Positions 1 through 9,595 of a stretch of 64,000 nucleotides of DNA are shown here, piece after piece. Source of the DNA: Candidatus Heimdallarchaeota archaeon (lineage in GTDB: Archaea; Asgardarchaeota; Heimdallarchaeia; Heimdallarchaeales; Heimdallarchaeaceae). Below the pieces are notes generated by a model that saw only the letters and a program-made list of their open reading frames with translations, made no database searches and had not been told where the DNA came from. Position numbers and translations under genes: made by a program. Location of the stretch: contig JAAFKI010000051.1 of assembly GCA_021399345.1 (NCBI GenBank), positions 1 through 64,000 of the forward strand, written 5' to 3'. Each line of letters starts with the position of its first letter. Positions within the stretch are counted from its first letter, which is position 1.

Positions 1-1476
1 AACCCATCAGTTACTGCTGTAAACCATGTTTCTATCATAACTGGTAATCATCCAGATAAACATGGGATTATGGGAAATACATTCTATGACTGGGAAACGA
101 ATAAATCATATTCACTATTCTCTGATGATTCTGATGATTATAGAGATACAAACACTGGTCTGCATCTTTTGACTACAAAACCTTCAGTTATTCATGCAGA
201 AGAACAAGGTATTAAAACAGCAGTTTTCGCTTGGCCTTATGTTGACTTTGGAACTGAATTTGAGGGGATAGCCCCAACATATCTTTATGACTATGATTGG
301 TTTAGTGCCAATAATTTAAGAACTGATAAAGGTATAGCAAATAAGGTTGCAGATACTCTGATAGATGATCCTGATATAGGTTTAGTATATGCATGGTTAC
401 CAGGTGTTGATAGTATTGGTCACTCAACTGGGCCTGACTCAGCAGGTATCAAGCAAGTTATTGATTTTTCTCTTGATGTAGCTCTTAGAACATTTTTTGA
501 AAAATTAGAATCTGCTGGTTTGTTGGAAGAGACAGTTGTGATATTAGAATCTGACCATGGTATGGCTGCTGTAACAGATGATGATTATTTCTTAGAAACA
601 AAATCATTCTATCTAGATGCTGTAGCAAATACAGGACTTCATCCCTACATCGCACATGATGCGGCATTCGAACTTCTATACTTCATAAATGAAACAAACA
701 CAATTAAAGTAGAAGAATTTGCTGGATATCTTAAAGGACAAGATGGAGTTCAAGCTGTCTTTGTCAATGATGAGCACAATAGCATAAATCTTGATAATCC
801 AGCTAGAGGTGTAAATATATCTGTGTGGTTAGAACCTGGAAGATCAAGGAATTTTGGTGGTTCATATCTAGGAATGCATGGATACCTCAATAATAACACC
901 GACATGAGAGGAGTGTTCTTAGCTGCAGGACCAGGAATTGCAAAGAATAGTGCTATAGGTGGAATAGATATGATAGATATAGCACCAACCGCACTAGATT
1001 TACTAGGGATTGAATCTGGTTTTGCTTCTGATGGATCTGTTCTTTCATCTATTTATGGTACTAGAACTGAAGCATTTTCTTTTCCAGATATGTATGCCCC
1101 CACAATCACAACAATAACACTCAACCCTACAGAACCAAGAGAAGGATTAGATAATATTATTGAAGTGAAAGTAAACGAATTTGGAACAATAGTAAGTGCA
1201 GAAGCTGAGATATCTATAGATAATGGAACTGTAAGAACAATTGATTTAGTGGATATTGGTAGCAACAACACATTCTTTGGAACCATGGGTGATTTCGTAG
1301 AAGGACAGGTGGTATCAGTTATTGTTACAGTTGAAGACTCAATAGGTTTTCAAGCAATTGGTGATACTGTAATATTTACTGTTAATGCTCCACAGAAAAC
1401 GAGTTATAGCTTAATCTCTCTATTATCATTGGTTTTTGTAATTCCGTTTGTTTATAGAAGAAAGAGAAAACAATAA
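1..1476 (+). CDS. Alkaline phosphatase / nucleotide pyrophosphatase superfamily phosphodiesterase, membrane-anchored (5' end outside window)
   Basis: The frame is open from base 1, so the N-terminus lies outside the window; the first ATG at 70 is internal. The opening PSVTAVNHVSIITG matches the nucleophile region of type I phosphodiesterases (the Thr after PSV). Further metal-ligand motifs follow: PGVDSIGHS, ESDHGM and MHGY. The last ~100 residues form a beta-rich domain ending in a membrane helix (SLISLLSLVFVIPFVY) and a basic tail RRKRKQ. This suggests a C-terminally anchored extracellular enzyme that hydrolyses phosphodiesters or phosphomonoesters; the substrate cannot be told. The family call is firm. 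Confidence 0.85.
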   Translation, partial: NPSVTAVNHVSIITGNHPDKHGIMGNTFYDWETNKSYSLFSDDSDDYRDTNTGLHLLTTKPSVIHAEEQGIKTAVFAWPYVDFGTEFEGIAPTYLYDYDWFSANNLRTDKGIANKVADTLIDDPDIGLVYAWLPGVDSIGHSTGPDSAGIKQVIDFSLDVALRTFFEKLESAGLLEETVVILESDHGMAAVTDDDYFLETKSFYLDAVANTGLHPYIAHDAAFELLYFINETNTIKVEEFAGYLKGQDGVQAVFVNDEHNSINLDNPARGVNISVWLEPGRSRNFGGSYLGMHGYLNNNTDMRGVFLAAGPGIAKNSAIGGIDMIDIAPTALDLLGIESGFASDGSVLSSIYGTRTEAFSFPDMYAPTITTITLNPTEPREGLDNIIEVKVNEFGTIVSAEAEISIDNGTVRTIDLVDIGSNNTFFGTMGDFVEGQVVSVIVTVEDSIGFQAIGDTVIFTVNAPQKTSYSLISLLSLVFVIPFVYRRKRKQ

Positions 1477-1546
1477 TTTCTCTTTAACTTTTTTTCTTCA
1501 AAAATAAAGCAATATATACTAGTATGTCACACTTTATTATGATATT

Positions 1547-3346
1547 ATGAAATTCAGAATAATTTTCAGAGGAGTGTTAACTTTAGCTTTCCTCTGGGGT
1601 TTAGTTTATGCTGTTGCAATTGGGACTATGTTAATAGTCTTCTACGTTGGGGAAATAACAATAGTGTCACAAACATTTTCTATAGTTCTTTTACCAATAA
1701 TAATAGCAATTTCAATAGTATTTATCCAGTTTTTAATTTCTCCTTGGCTTCTAGATTTAAGTTTCAGATGGTTACATAAAATGACATGGATTGATCCTAT
1801 GCAATTACCTCCACATTTGGCACAATTTATATCAGATCAGTCTCAATTGCAAGGGCTTTCAATCAAAAAAGTAGGGATGATACATGACCAAAATCCTACA
1901 GCTTTAACATATGGACGTTTAAAAAAGAATGCTAGGCTTGTTTTATCAGATGGTATTATTAATCTTTTAACAAAAGAAGAACAGATAGCTGTTGTTGGTC
2001 ATGAATTAGGACATATTGCCCATCGAGATTTTCTCTTTATGACTATTGCTGCCGCAGTACCAATGATTCTTTATACATTCTATATTTTTTCACGAGGTTT
2101 TTTGAGAGTAGGATTAATCTCTGGTGGAGATGATAGCAAAGCCGCTGCAGGAATTGCTGCTGCTGCTATTGTGACCATGGTAGTTTCTTATTTGTTTTAT
2201 ATAATCAGTCAGTTTCTAGTCATGTTTCTAAGTAGAGTTAGGGAATATTATGCAGATAGATTTTCCGGACAAGAAACAAGAAATCCTGCAGCGCTTTCAA
2301 CGGCTCTGGTAAAAATTGCTTATGGTATGGTACAATCTCAAGCTCAATATGCTCAAACTATGAATGACAAAAAAGTTGATAGAAGAGATAGAACCAGAGC
2401 TTACAGAAGATATGGTTTTACTAATGCTACAAGATCATTAAACATCTTTGATATTAATGCAGCTAAAGGTTTAGTAATGACAGCTTATGCTCAATCTCAA
2501 GTTGGTGATATTGATCCAGATATGGTTGTAAAAGCTGCAGCATGGGATTTAGAAAGTCCTTGGGGCGGTTTCTTAGAACTTCAGTCTACTCATCCACTTG
2601 CTGCCAAAAGATTACTAGCTCTTGATGATTTAGCTGAAGAAATGGGTATGAAAAGAGCATTTCCTGATTTAGGTGTTGATCAAATAAAGGAATCATTATG
2701 GGATGAATTTCTAATTGATCTTTTCTTGATGTATATTGCCCCAGCTTTGGTTTTCATCTTACCTGGAATTATTGGTATTTTCTATGCATTTGGACTCTCT
2801 CAGTACACCTCAAATAGTTGGATGTGGATTGGACTTGGTTCTGGTTTCGCATTAGCTGGATTATTATGGGTTTGGAGAACAAGAATCAAATTTCCCCGGC
2901 TTGGTGAGGAACTACCTCTCATTTCTATAATGGGTGCAGTTACTGATGTATCAGATGATGGATATGCCGAGGCATCTCCATTTAGAGGAAAACCAATTCA
3001 TTTGCAAGGAACAATAATAGGTCGAGGGCAACCTGGATACTATTTCAGTGAAGATGTTGTACTACAAGATCCTTCAGGAATTATAACTTTGGATTATAAT
3101 CCTTTATTTGGGTTCATGAGATGGATTACAGCTCTCTTTAGAGTCGACCGTCTGATTGGTTCTCAAGTTACAATTGAAGGATGGTATAGGAGAACACCAA
3201 GGCCTGTGGTTATGATCAGAAGGATGTATACTCTTGATGGTGGTACCAAATTCAGCTCTAATAAAAATATTTTCAGTTGGGTAATCGCAGGGGCACTATT
3301 CATAGCTGCAATTGTGTGTATATTTTATGGTATTCCAATAGCTTAA
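1547..3346 (+). CDS. M48 family (HtpX-like) membrane zinc metalloprotease
   Basis: 599 residues. Two N-terminal membrane helices (about 8-32 and 42-65) precede the catalytic domain. HELGH at residues 152-156 supplies two zinc ligands and E153; the third ligand is probably E233 in REYYADRFS. More hydrophobic segments lie at about 162-182, 203-228 and 390-440. The C-terminal ~150 residues (about 450-565) are a soluble beta-rich region followed by a last membrane helix. HtpX-type proteases degrade misfolded membrane proteins. The protein is much longer than ordinary HtpX (~290 residues). A TATA-like CAATATATA near 1510-1518 implies a short leader. Substrate unknown. Confidence 0.85.
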   Translation: MKFRIIFRGVLTLAFLWGLVYAVAIGTMLIVFYVGEITIVSQTFSIVLLPIIIAISIVFIQFLISPWLLDLSFRWLHKMTWIDPMQLPPHLAQFISDQSQLQGLSIKKVGMIHDQNPTALTYGRLKKNARLVLSDGIINLLTKEEQIAVVGHELGHIAHRDFLFMTIAAAVPMILYTFYIFSRGFLRVGLISGGDDSKAAAGIAAAAIVTMVVSYLFYIISQFLVMFLSRVREYYADRFSGQETRNPAALSTALVKIAYGMVQSQAQYAQTMNDKKVDRRDRTRAYRRYGFTNATRSLNIFDINAAKGLVMTAYAQSQVGDIDPDMVVKAAAWDLESPWGGFLELQSTHPLAAKRLLALDDLAEEMGMKRAFPDLGVDQIKESLWDEFLIDLFLMYIAPALVFILPGIIGIFYAFGLSQYTSNSWMWIGLGSGFALAGLLWVWRTRIKFPRLGEELPLISIMGAVTDVSDDGYAEASPFRGKPIHLQGTIIGRGQPGYYFSEDVVLQDPSGIITLDYNPLFGFMRWITALFRVDRLIGSQVTIEGWYRRTPRPVVMIRRMYTLDGGTKFSSNKNIFSWVIAGALFIAAIVCIFYGIPIA

Positions 3347-3451
3347 CTGGATAACATTCCTTCTTTTTTTCTTTCTTTTTTACTCATAAGTGAATAAAGC
3401 GTCACAGTTATAAAGACAGAATTAGAATATTTTTCAATTCTGGTGAAATTG

Positions 3452-4429
3452 ATGGCTAGTGAAGAAAAAAAGACCAAAACAGCAGTCAAAAAAGAAACTC
3501 CTGAAAAAGCCGAGGAAGAAGTAGAAGAAGTTAAGGAAGAAACTCCACTAGAGAAATACAAGAAGGCTGGAGAAGTCGCAAAGAGCATTTTACTAAAGTT
3601 AAATGAGATGGTTAAACCTGGGATTAAGGCTTTAGATTTGTGTGAAACAGCTGATAAGATGATTGCTGATGCAGGAATGAAACCAGCATTTCCTCTGAAT
3701 GTTGCTATAAATAATCATGCAGCCCACTACGCCTGTACATGGGAAGACGAATTAACTATCAAAGAAGGCGATGTTGTAAAGCTTGATGTTGGTGTTCATC
3801 ATGACGGTTTTATTGCTGATACCGCATTTACTGTAGCTTTTGATGATGTTCATAAGGATCTGATTAAAGCAAGCAAAGAAGCCACTGAAACAGCAGTAAA
3901 GGTAATCCGTGTTGGTGGTTATACTGGCAAACTTGGTGATTTAATTGAGAACATAATTGAAGGATATGGTTTTAAAACTATTAAAGATCTATCTGGTCAC
4001 CTTTTGATGCAATATAGAGTTCATGGACCAAAAACAATTCCTAATGTATCCGGTAGAAAAGGAAATCTAGTTTTACAAGATGAAGCTTTTGCCATAGAAA
4101 CATTCGCAACAACAGGTGCTGGAGAATCTGGACAAGATCGAACAAAACTCAATATTGTTAGATTGGCAGAAGGAAGGTTTCCATTGAGAACAGATGCAGC
4201 CAAACAAGTAAGAAGATTATTGGATAAAGAATATTTCAGACTTCCAGTGGCTACACGATGGATCTATAAGGAAATTGGTACAGCAAGAGCTAAAATGGGA
4301 ATCAGAGAACTAATTCAAGCAGGAGCACTTTATCAATATCATGTACTTGCCGATACTGCAGGTTCATTTGTGAGTCAGCACGAGAACACAGTTTACATGA
4401 CTCCAGAAGGTCCTATTCAAACAACTTAA
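3452..4429 (+). CDS. map: Type 2 methionine aminopeptidase with charged N-terminal extension
   Basis: Removes the initiator methionine from new proteins. The metal-binding residues of the pita-bread fold are visible: two Asp in KLDVGVHHDGFIADTAF, His in SGHLLMQY, Glu in AFAIETFATTG and Glu in QHENTVYMT. The ~60-residue insert typical of type 2 enzymes is present. The first ~35 residues are almost all Lys and Glu, which most archaeal enzymes lack and eukaryotic MetAP2 has. The ATG at 3452 is preferred because GGTGA lies 6 bases before it; a GTG at 3443 in the same frame is possible. A TATA-like GTTATAAAG lies near 3408. Confidence 0.93.
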   Translation: MASEEKKTKTAVKKETPEKAEEEVEEVKEETPLEKYKKAGEVAKSILLKLNEMVKPGIKALDLCETADKMIADAGMKPAFPLNVAINNHAAHYACTWEDELTIKEGDVVKLDVGVHHDGFIADTAFTVAFDDVHKDLIKASKEATETAVKVIRVGGYTGKLGDLIENIIEGYGFKTIKDLSGHLLMQYRVHGPKTIPNVSGRKGNLVLQDEAFAIETFATTGAGESGQDRTKLNIVRLAEGRFPLRTDAAKQVRRLLDKEYFRLPVATRWIYKEIGTARAKMGIRELIQAGALYQYHVLADTAGSFVSQHENTVYMTPEGPIQTT

Positions 4430-4553
4430 TTTTCTTTCCTTTTTATTTTATTTATTTCCATTTTAATGAAAACTTATTTCCAAAATATCCCTTCTTCTCA
4501 ATGAAAAATAATTATAAACAAGCTGGAAACATCTTTATCTGAAGTGTACTATA

Positions 4554-5720
4554 ATGGGTTTTGTGTTAGAATCACTTTATCTTTTTTTAGTAATAGCCTG
4601 CGTTGTATACTTCATTGTTTTAGTCCAAAATAGTAAGAATGGTTGGCAAACAATTGCGATTAAAGATGATGATCTTCCACTAGTAAGCATAATAGTACCT
4701 ACGTTAGAAGAGGAAGATAATATCGAACGTTGCCTTGAAAGTTTGTTAAAATTAGACTATCCTAGAATGGAAATCATTGTTTCTGATGGTGGTTCTCAAG
4801 ACAGAACTGTAGAAATAGCAAAGAAGTTTTCAGTTAAGATGGTAGTTGATTCTTATCTTCCCAAAGGATGGATAGGTAAATCATATGGGTGTCAAATTGC
4901 GTATAAAGAAGCAAAGGGCGATATACTGCTGTTTACAGATGCAGATACATATCATTCTCCTCAATCATTAAAAACAACAGTAAAACATCTATTAGCATCT
5001 GAAAGTGAGTTGTTTTCATTATTTCCCTACCAGAAAGCAAAACGCTGGTATGAATACCTTCTCAGTTTCTTCTACTTTTTGAGTTTCTTAGGCGGGGGAC
5101 CAATTAACAATATCAATAATCAATATGCAAAGGATTCAGTAATGGCAAGCGGCCAGTATATGCTTTTTACACGAGAAAGCTATAACAAAATTGGTGGTCA
5201 CGCAGCTGTAAGTAAATCTTTAGTTGAAGATTTAGCTTTAGCTCGATTGTGCAAAGATAAAGAAATGAGATTAAACTTCAAAGAATCAACATCTCTTGTT
5301 TCAACTCGTATGTATCCTAATGGATTTTCAAGTTTCTTTAAAGGGTTTAGAAAATCAATTTATGAGGGTTTTTGGCTATTAAGCAAATTTAGACTAATGT
5401 TCATTATCCTTTGGTTAATTTATATGCTTGTTTCTCCCTATTTCTTAATTCGTTATTTACTGATTCCAGACAATTGGTTATGGTGGAATTATACTATAGG
5501 AATAATAGTCAATGTAACCCTATATCTTCTTTATGCCATAATTCTCTACATATACTGGAGAAAGAAAGGTAGCTGGAATTTCATCATTTTCCTATTTTAT
5601 CCTATAACAATGCTCATAAATCTAATAATCATCCTAGTGTCCTTCTATTATGGTTTTAGAGGGATTAAATTTTCTTGGAAAAGTAGATATTATGATACTG
5701 AGAAGAGTTCCTCAAAATGA
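4554..5720 (+). CDS. Membrane-bound family 2 glycosyltransferase (copy 1)
   Basis: 388 residues. One N-terminal membrane helix, then a GT-A domain: VSIIVPTLEEEDNIERCL (nucleotide binding), SDGGSQDRT, and the DxD-type FTDADT for the metal-sugar nucleotide. SLVEDLALA supplies the likely catalytic acid. Three or so membrane helices follow (about residues 275-370). The layout resembles CrtQ/HpnB-like transferases that sugar-modify lipids, so a lipid-linked acceptor at the inner face of the membrane is likely but not shown. It is followed by a clear paralogue (5822-7072), so the pair arose by tandem duplication. A TATA-like AATTATAAAC lies near 4510. Confidence 0.85.
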   Translation: MGFVLESLYLFLVIACVVYFIVLVQNSKNGWQTIAIKDDDLPLVSIIVPTLEEEDNIERCLESLLKLDYPRMEIIVSDGGSQDRTVEIAKKFSVKMVVDSYLPKGWIGKSYGCQIAYKEAKGDILLFTDADTYHSPQSLKTTVKHLLASESELFSLFPYQKAKRWYEYLLSFFYFLSFLGGGPINNINNQYAKDSVMASGQYMLFTRESYNKIGGHAAVSKSLVEDLALARLCKDKEMRLNFKESTSLVSTRMYPNGFSSFFKGFRKSIYEGFWLLSKFRLMFIILWLIYMLVSPYFLIRYLLIPDNWLWWNYTIGIIVNVTLYLLYAIILYIYWRKKGSWNFIIFLFYPITMLINLIIILVSFYYGFRGIKFSWKSRYYDTEKSSSK

Positions 5721-5821
5721 ATATTTCAAAGATTCTCATCTTTCTCCCATATTGGATATTCTCTGTCAATAAAATATTTAAATAAGCTGTTATAATTTAT
5801 AGAGCAACCATTAATGTTGGA

Positions 5822-7072
5822 GTGAAAAAGGTGCATTGGATAATTGAATCACTATATCTATTCTTAGTGATTGTCTGTTTTGTCTACTTCTTTGTATTAG
5901 TCCAAAACAGTAAGACTAGTTGGCAGATTCTTGATTTAAAGGAAGATGAATTGCCATTTGTATCAGTTATCGTTCCAACATTAGAAGAAGAAAATAATAT
6001 CTCTAAATGCCTTAATAGTGTTACGAAACTTGATTACCCTAATTATGAAGTCCTTGTAGTTGATGGAGGATCAAAAGATAAGACTGTAGAAATAGCAGAA
6101 TCTTATGGAGTTAAGGTCTTAGTAGATGCAAATCTACCAACAGGATGGATAGGTAAGTCATATGGGTGTCATATAGGCTATTTGGAAGCAAAAGGTGATG
6201 TGATTCTGTTTACAGATGCTGATACCAAACACGCACCAGAATCTCTTAAAATTACTGTTTCCCATCTATTAGGATCTAATGTTGCGCTGTTTACAATGTT
6301 ACCTTATTTGGAAGCATACAGATTTTATGAGTTCTTTCCAAGCTATCTGTATTTCCTTAGTTTCCTCTGTGGAGGTCCTAGAGAAGATGTAAACAATAGA
6401 TATAACAAAAATTCTTTTATGGCTTCTGGACAATATATGTTATTCACAAGAGAGGGATATGAGGAACTCGGTGGCCATACATCGATAAGTAGTTCTTTAG
6501 TTGAAGACGTTGCTCTAGCTAAACTTGTTAAAGAAAAAGAACTAGGGTTAAGCTATACAGATGGAACTAATTTAGTTCAAACTAGAATGTATCCTGATGG
6601 CTTTGGTCAGTATTTCAGAGCCTTTAGAAGAGCTATTTGGGGGGGTATAGTAACTCTAACACCTTGGAGAATCTTCTTTATGATCTTGTGGTTGATCTAT
6701 TTTATACTAGCTCCAATATTTATGATTCAATCATTCTTTAGTAACGGACCTTATTTCATTTGGGCAAATTATACTATTGGAATTATAGTTAATACAGGAT
6801 TGTATCTAGCATATGCTGCAACCTTCTACTTCTATTGGTACAAGAAAGGAGATCTTAAGTGGTATTTGGCTTTATTCTTCCCAATTACACAAATAGCTAA
6901 TTTCATTGTAATCGGAGTAGCTATTTATTTTGGTTTACGAGGTAAAAGGGTCTCTTGGAAAGGAAGATATTATTCAACTCAAGGAACTGAAACTCTTAAG
7001 AAGCAACAAAAAAAAGATTTAACAGATAGGAAAGTTCCCGCTGTTAAGAAAATAGACAAATCAGTTGACTGA
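5822..7072 (+). CDS. Membrane-bound family 2 glycosyltransferase (copy 2)
   Basis: 416 residues, collinear with the preceding gene over nearly its whole length: N-terminal helix, VSVIVPTLEEENNISKCL, VDGGSKDKT, FTDADTKHAPESL, SLVEDVALAKL, then C-terminal membrane helices. It differs by a ~25-residue Lys-rich cytoplasmic tail after the last helix. The GTG at 5822 is used as start; another GTG three codons later (5831) is possible. It has its own TATA-like ATATTTAAAT near 5774, so the copies may be expressed separately. The acceptor is unknown; divergence between the copies suggests different substrates or steps of one pathway. Confidence 0.85.
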   Translation: MKKVHWIIESLYLFLVIVCFVYFFVLVQNSKTSWQILDLKEDELPFVSVIVPTLEEENNISKCLNSVTKLDYPNYEVLVVDGGSKDKTVEIAESYGVKVLVDANLPTGWIGKSYGCHIGYLEAKGDVILFTDADTKHAPESLKITVSHLLGSNVALFTMLPYLEAYRFYEFFPSYLYFLSFLCGGPREDVNNRYNKNSFMASGQYMLFTREGYEELGGHTSISSSLVEDVALAKLVKEKELGLSYTDGTNLVQTRMYPDGFGQYFRAFRRAIWGGIVTLTPWRIFFMILWLIYFILAPIFMIQSFFSNGPYFIWANYTIGIIVNTGLYLAYAATFYFYWYKKGDLKWYLALFFPITQIANFIVIGVAIYFGLRGKRVSWKGRYYSTQGTETLKKQQKKDLTDRKVPAVKKIDKSVD

Positions 7073-7102
7073 TTCACCTAAAAATTTTTTTAATTCCAAT
7101 CT

Positions 7103-8605
7103 ATGTTTAAAATTATGAGATTTGTTCTAAGCATTGATCAAGGCACTACTGGTACTAGAGCTATGATTTTTAACAAACGAGGTGAAGAAATAGCTAAGGA
7201 CTATGTTGGGCATGAACAATTTTTTCCTAAACCTGGTTGGGTTGAACACCATCCTACAGAGATCTGGGAAAAGTCAAAGATTGTTATGAGAAACGCTCTA
7301 GATAAAGCAAAAATTACCTCCGAAGCGATATGCTCAATTGGAATAGCGAATCAAAGAGAAACAGTTGTTGCATGGAATACAAATACAGGTTTACCTTTGC
7401 ATAAAGCTATTGTTTGGCAGTGCAGACGAACTGCTGATATGTGCTCTCAACTGAAGAAAGAAGGATTTTCTGATTTGTTTACCAACAAAACTGGTCTGTT
7501 TTTAGATCCATATTTTTCTGGTACTAAAATCAAATGGTTGTTGGATAATTCATCTAAAGTTCAAGATGCTTTAAAATTCGGAAATCTTGCAGTAGGAACA
7601 ATCGATAGTTGGTTAATTTGGAACCTAACAGGAAAGCATTTAACAGATTATTCAAACGCTTCAAGAACGCTATTATTCGATATTCATAAAGGTCTCTGGA
7701 GCGAAGAACTTCTAGAAGTTTTAGATATACCTTTGCACATTTTACCAGAGGTTAGACCAAGCAGCGATAAGGAAATTTATGGGTATACCCGAAATGGAAT
7801 ATTTGAAAGCTCAATTCCTATTGCTGGTGTTGCAGGTGACCAACAAGCAGCTTTGTTCGGTCAAACTTGTTTTAAGGCGGGATCTATTAAGAATACTTAC
7901 GGAACTGGTAACTTCATGTTACTGAATACTGGTTCAAAACCAGTTAAGTCAGACAGTGGATTATTAACGACAATAGCTTGGAAAATAGATTCAGATATAC
8001 AATATGCCCTTGAAGGTAGTGTTTTCATCACTGGAGCAGTTATTCAATGGTTAGAAGAAGGAATTAGAATCTTAGAAAATAAATCGGACCTTGAGAGAAT
8101 TATGAATGAGCTAACAAATACAGATGGTGTTTTCTTTGTTCCTGCTTTTGTTGGATTAGGAGCACCACACTGGGATGCATATGCTCGTGGAATGATTATA
8201 GGCTTAACGAGAGGTACTACTCGAGACCACATAATAAGAGCCGCTATGGAATCAATTTGCTATCAGTCAGAAGACATTTTCGAGCTGATGAAAAAAGATT
8301 CAGGATTATCTATAGATATGCTCCGAGTTGATGGGGGAGTAACTAATAATGCTCAACTATTACAATTTCAATCTAACATTTCCAATGTTGCTGTTCAAAA
8401 ACCAGTTATAAATGAAACAACAGCTCTCGGGGCTGCATATCTAGCAGGTTTAGCCGTTGACTACTGGACTAGTTTAGAAGATATAAGTCAAAATTTTCAA
8501 GTAGAAAAGGAATTCTTACCCAATATGAACCAAAGTGAAAGAAATTTATTGCTTCAGACATGGAAAAGAGCTCTAGAACGATCAATGAATTGGAGCGAAG
8601 TTTAG
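7103..8605 (+). CDS. glpK: Glycerol kinase
   Basis: 500 residues, the normal size for GlpK. Motifs of the FGGY kinase family run in order: SIDQGTTGTR (phosphate loop), ANQRETVVAW, GTIDSWLIWNLT, GVAGDQQAALFGQ with the catalytic Asp, NTYGTGNFML, and the C-terminal DGGVTNN and ETTALGAAYLAG that bind ATP. It makes sn-glycerol 3-phosphate from glycerol. In archaea this usually serves glycerol breakdown, since their own lipids use glycerol 1-phosphate. No glycerol 3-phosphate dehydrogenase or facilitator lies beside it. An in-frame ATG at 7115 is an equally plausible start. Confidence 0.95.
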   Translation: MFKIMRFVLSIDQGTTGTRAMIFNKRGEEIAKDYVGHEQFFPKPGWVEHHPTEIWEKSKIVMRNALDKAKITSEAICSIGIANQRETVVAWNTNTGLPLHKAIVWQCRRTADMCSQLKKEGFSDLFTNKTGLFLDPYFSGTKIKWLLDNSSKVQDALKFGNLAVGTIDSWLIWNLTGKHLTDYSNASRTLLFDIHKGLWSEELLEVLDIPLHILPEVRPSSDKEIYGYTRNGIFESSIPIAGVAGDQQAALFGQTCFKAGSIKNTYGTGNFMLLNTGSKPVKSDSGLLTTIAWKIDSDIQYALEGSVFITGAVIQWLEEGIRILENKSDLERIMNELTNTDGVFFVPAFVGLGAPHWDAYARGMIIGLTRGTTRDHIIRAAMESICYQSEDIFELMKKDSGLSIDMLRVDGGVTNNAQLLQFQSNISNVAVQKPVINETTALGAAYLAGLAVDYWTSLEDISQNFQVEKEFLPNMNQSERNLLLQTWKRALERSMNWSEV

Positions 8606-9199
8606 TTAACTGTCTTTTCCTTTCCTATAGTAGGTGTCTATATAATTTTGCTTTCCTTTAAACAATACATCTACCGACAATATTTGGTAAATCTAGTATT
8701 CCATTATTGGATTAAATTAACTTTTTCTTTAATCTACTAGTCACTCTCTAGTTTCAAAAGAAATATTATCTATTTATAATAAATTATTCGGTGCTAGACA
8801 AATGTCTAGTAAAATATTTTGAAGAAAGACTCTGCTAATCTTCTAGTTGTAAGATATTTCATAAAACTACCACTAACTGATAATTAACGGCCTGAAATCA
8901 AGATTTACACTTTTTAGGTGTATCTTTTCTATACTGCAGGTAAGATGCTTAAGGGTTTCTCTATACTTTTGTCCATTAACTTATTCTAGTAAGCTCTTAA
9001 TGAAATATAGAATCAATTATCTTAGTGACCAAATTAATCTTATCTGAAAGAAGAAGATTCTTATCTTCAACAAATATTTGCTTTATACTAACTAATATTT
9101 CTTTTAATAAACTAATTATTTGTTTAATAAACGTATTACAAAACATTTTTTAAGTTACTTCATATAGCTCAATAACGACTCTTTGGATAGGGGTAAAGG
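8606..9199. other. 594-bp intergenic region without a recognisable gene
   Basis: The longest gene-free stretch of the window. It is very AT-rich with stops in all frames. No tRNA-like fold, no ordered C/D-box pair and no repeat array were seen. It contains one perfect short inverted repeat (8794-8809), a weaker one (ACTAG/CTAGT, 8736-8752), and AT-rich near-repeats at about 9080-9140. It may hold the promoter of the gene at 9200 or an unannotated RNA, but nothing in it proves either. Confidence 0.6.
8794..8809. repeat. Perfect 7-bp inverted repeat with 2-bp spacer
   Basis: CTAGACA-AA-TGTCTAG. It could be an operator for a dimeric regulator, but it lies ~390 bp before the next start codon. 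It has no following T-run of the kind expected for a terminator. Chance occurrence in AT-rich DNA cannot be excluded. Confidence 0.35.
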
Positions 9200-9586
9200 T
9201 TGACAACTCTGTACGATTATATTGGGGAAAAAGATAAAAAAGTTGAAGAGGAAAGAATAAAGGAAGAAGAATCTCGTAATGAGTTTCTTACCAAAATGGA
9301 AAAACAGAAGCGCTTAAGTGTTAATTTTACAGGTTTTGATGGGCGATTATCTGATTTGGTAGATGGGATTAGAACCATTCCAAACTACAACAATCTTAAA
9401 GGGTATGTCAGAGAGAATGTTCTTCCAGATAACCCGGAAATTTCATACGAAAAATTATCTTTCAAGACTGGAATACATGAAGGTGTGGCTTTAGTTATTC
9501 TTTACGACTTGTATAATGATAAGTTAGAAGAAGAATTAAAGGATCTTGATGAAGAAGATGTTGATCGTGACTTTCGTTATGATTAA
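9200..9586 (+). CDS. Small charged protein, possible winged-helix fold, function unknown
   Basis: 128 residues, not recognised. The N-terminal ~40 residues are highly charged and probably helical (Lys/Glu-rich). The middle (about 70-110) reads ISYEKLSFKTGIHEGVALVI, which has the spacing of a helix-turn-helix, so DNA or protein binding through a small winged helix is possible. The tail is acidic (DLDEEDVDRD). The start is a TTG at 9200, supported by a G-rich GGGGTAAAGG directly upstream; no ATG or GTG fits. It ends 9 bp before the convergent phosphoesterase gene. Confidence 0.6.
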   Translation: MTTLYDYIGEKDKKVEEERIKEEESRNEFLTKMEKQKRLSVNFTGFDGRLSDLVDGIRTIPNYNNLKGYVRENVLPDNPEISYEKLSFKTGIHEGVALVILYDLYNDKLEEELKDLDEEDVDRDFRYD

Positions 9587-9595
9587 ATTACTATT

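Noticed and set aside
8794-8809. Inverted repeat as a transcription terminator of glpK
   Set aside because: It lies 190 bp after the glpK stop and is not followed by a T-run.
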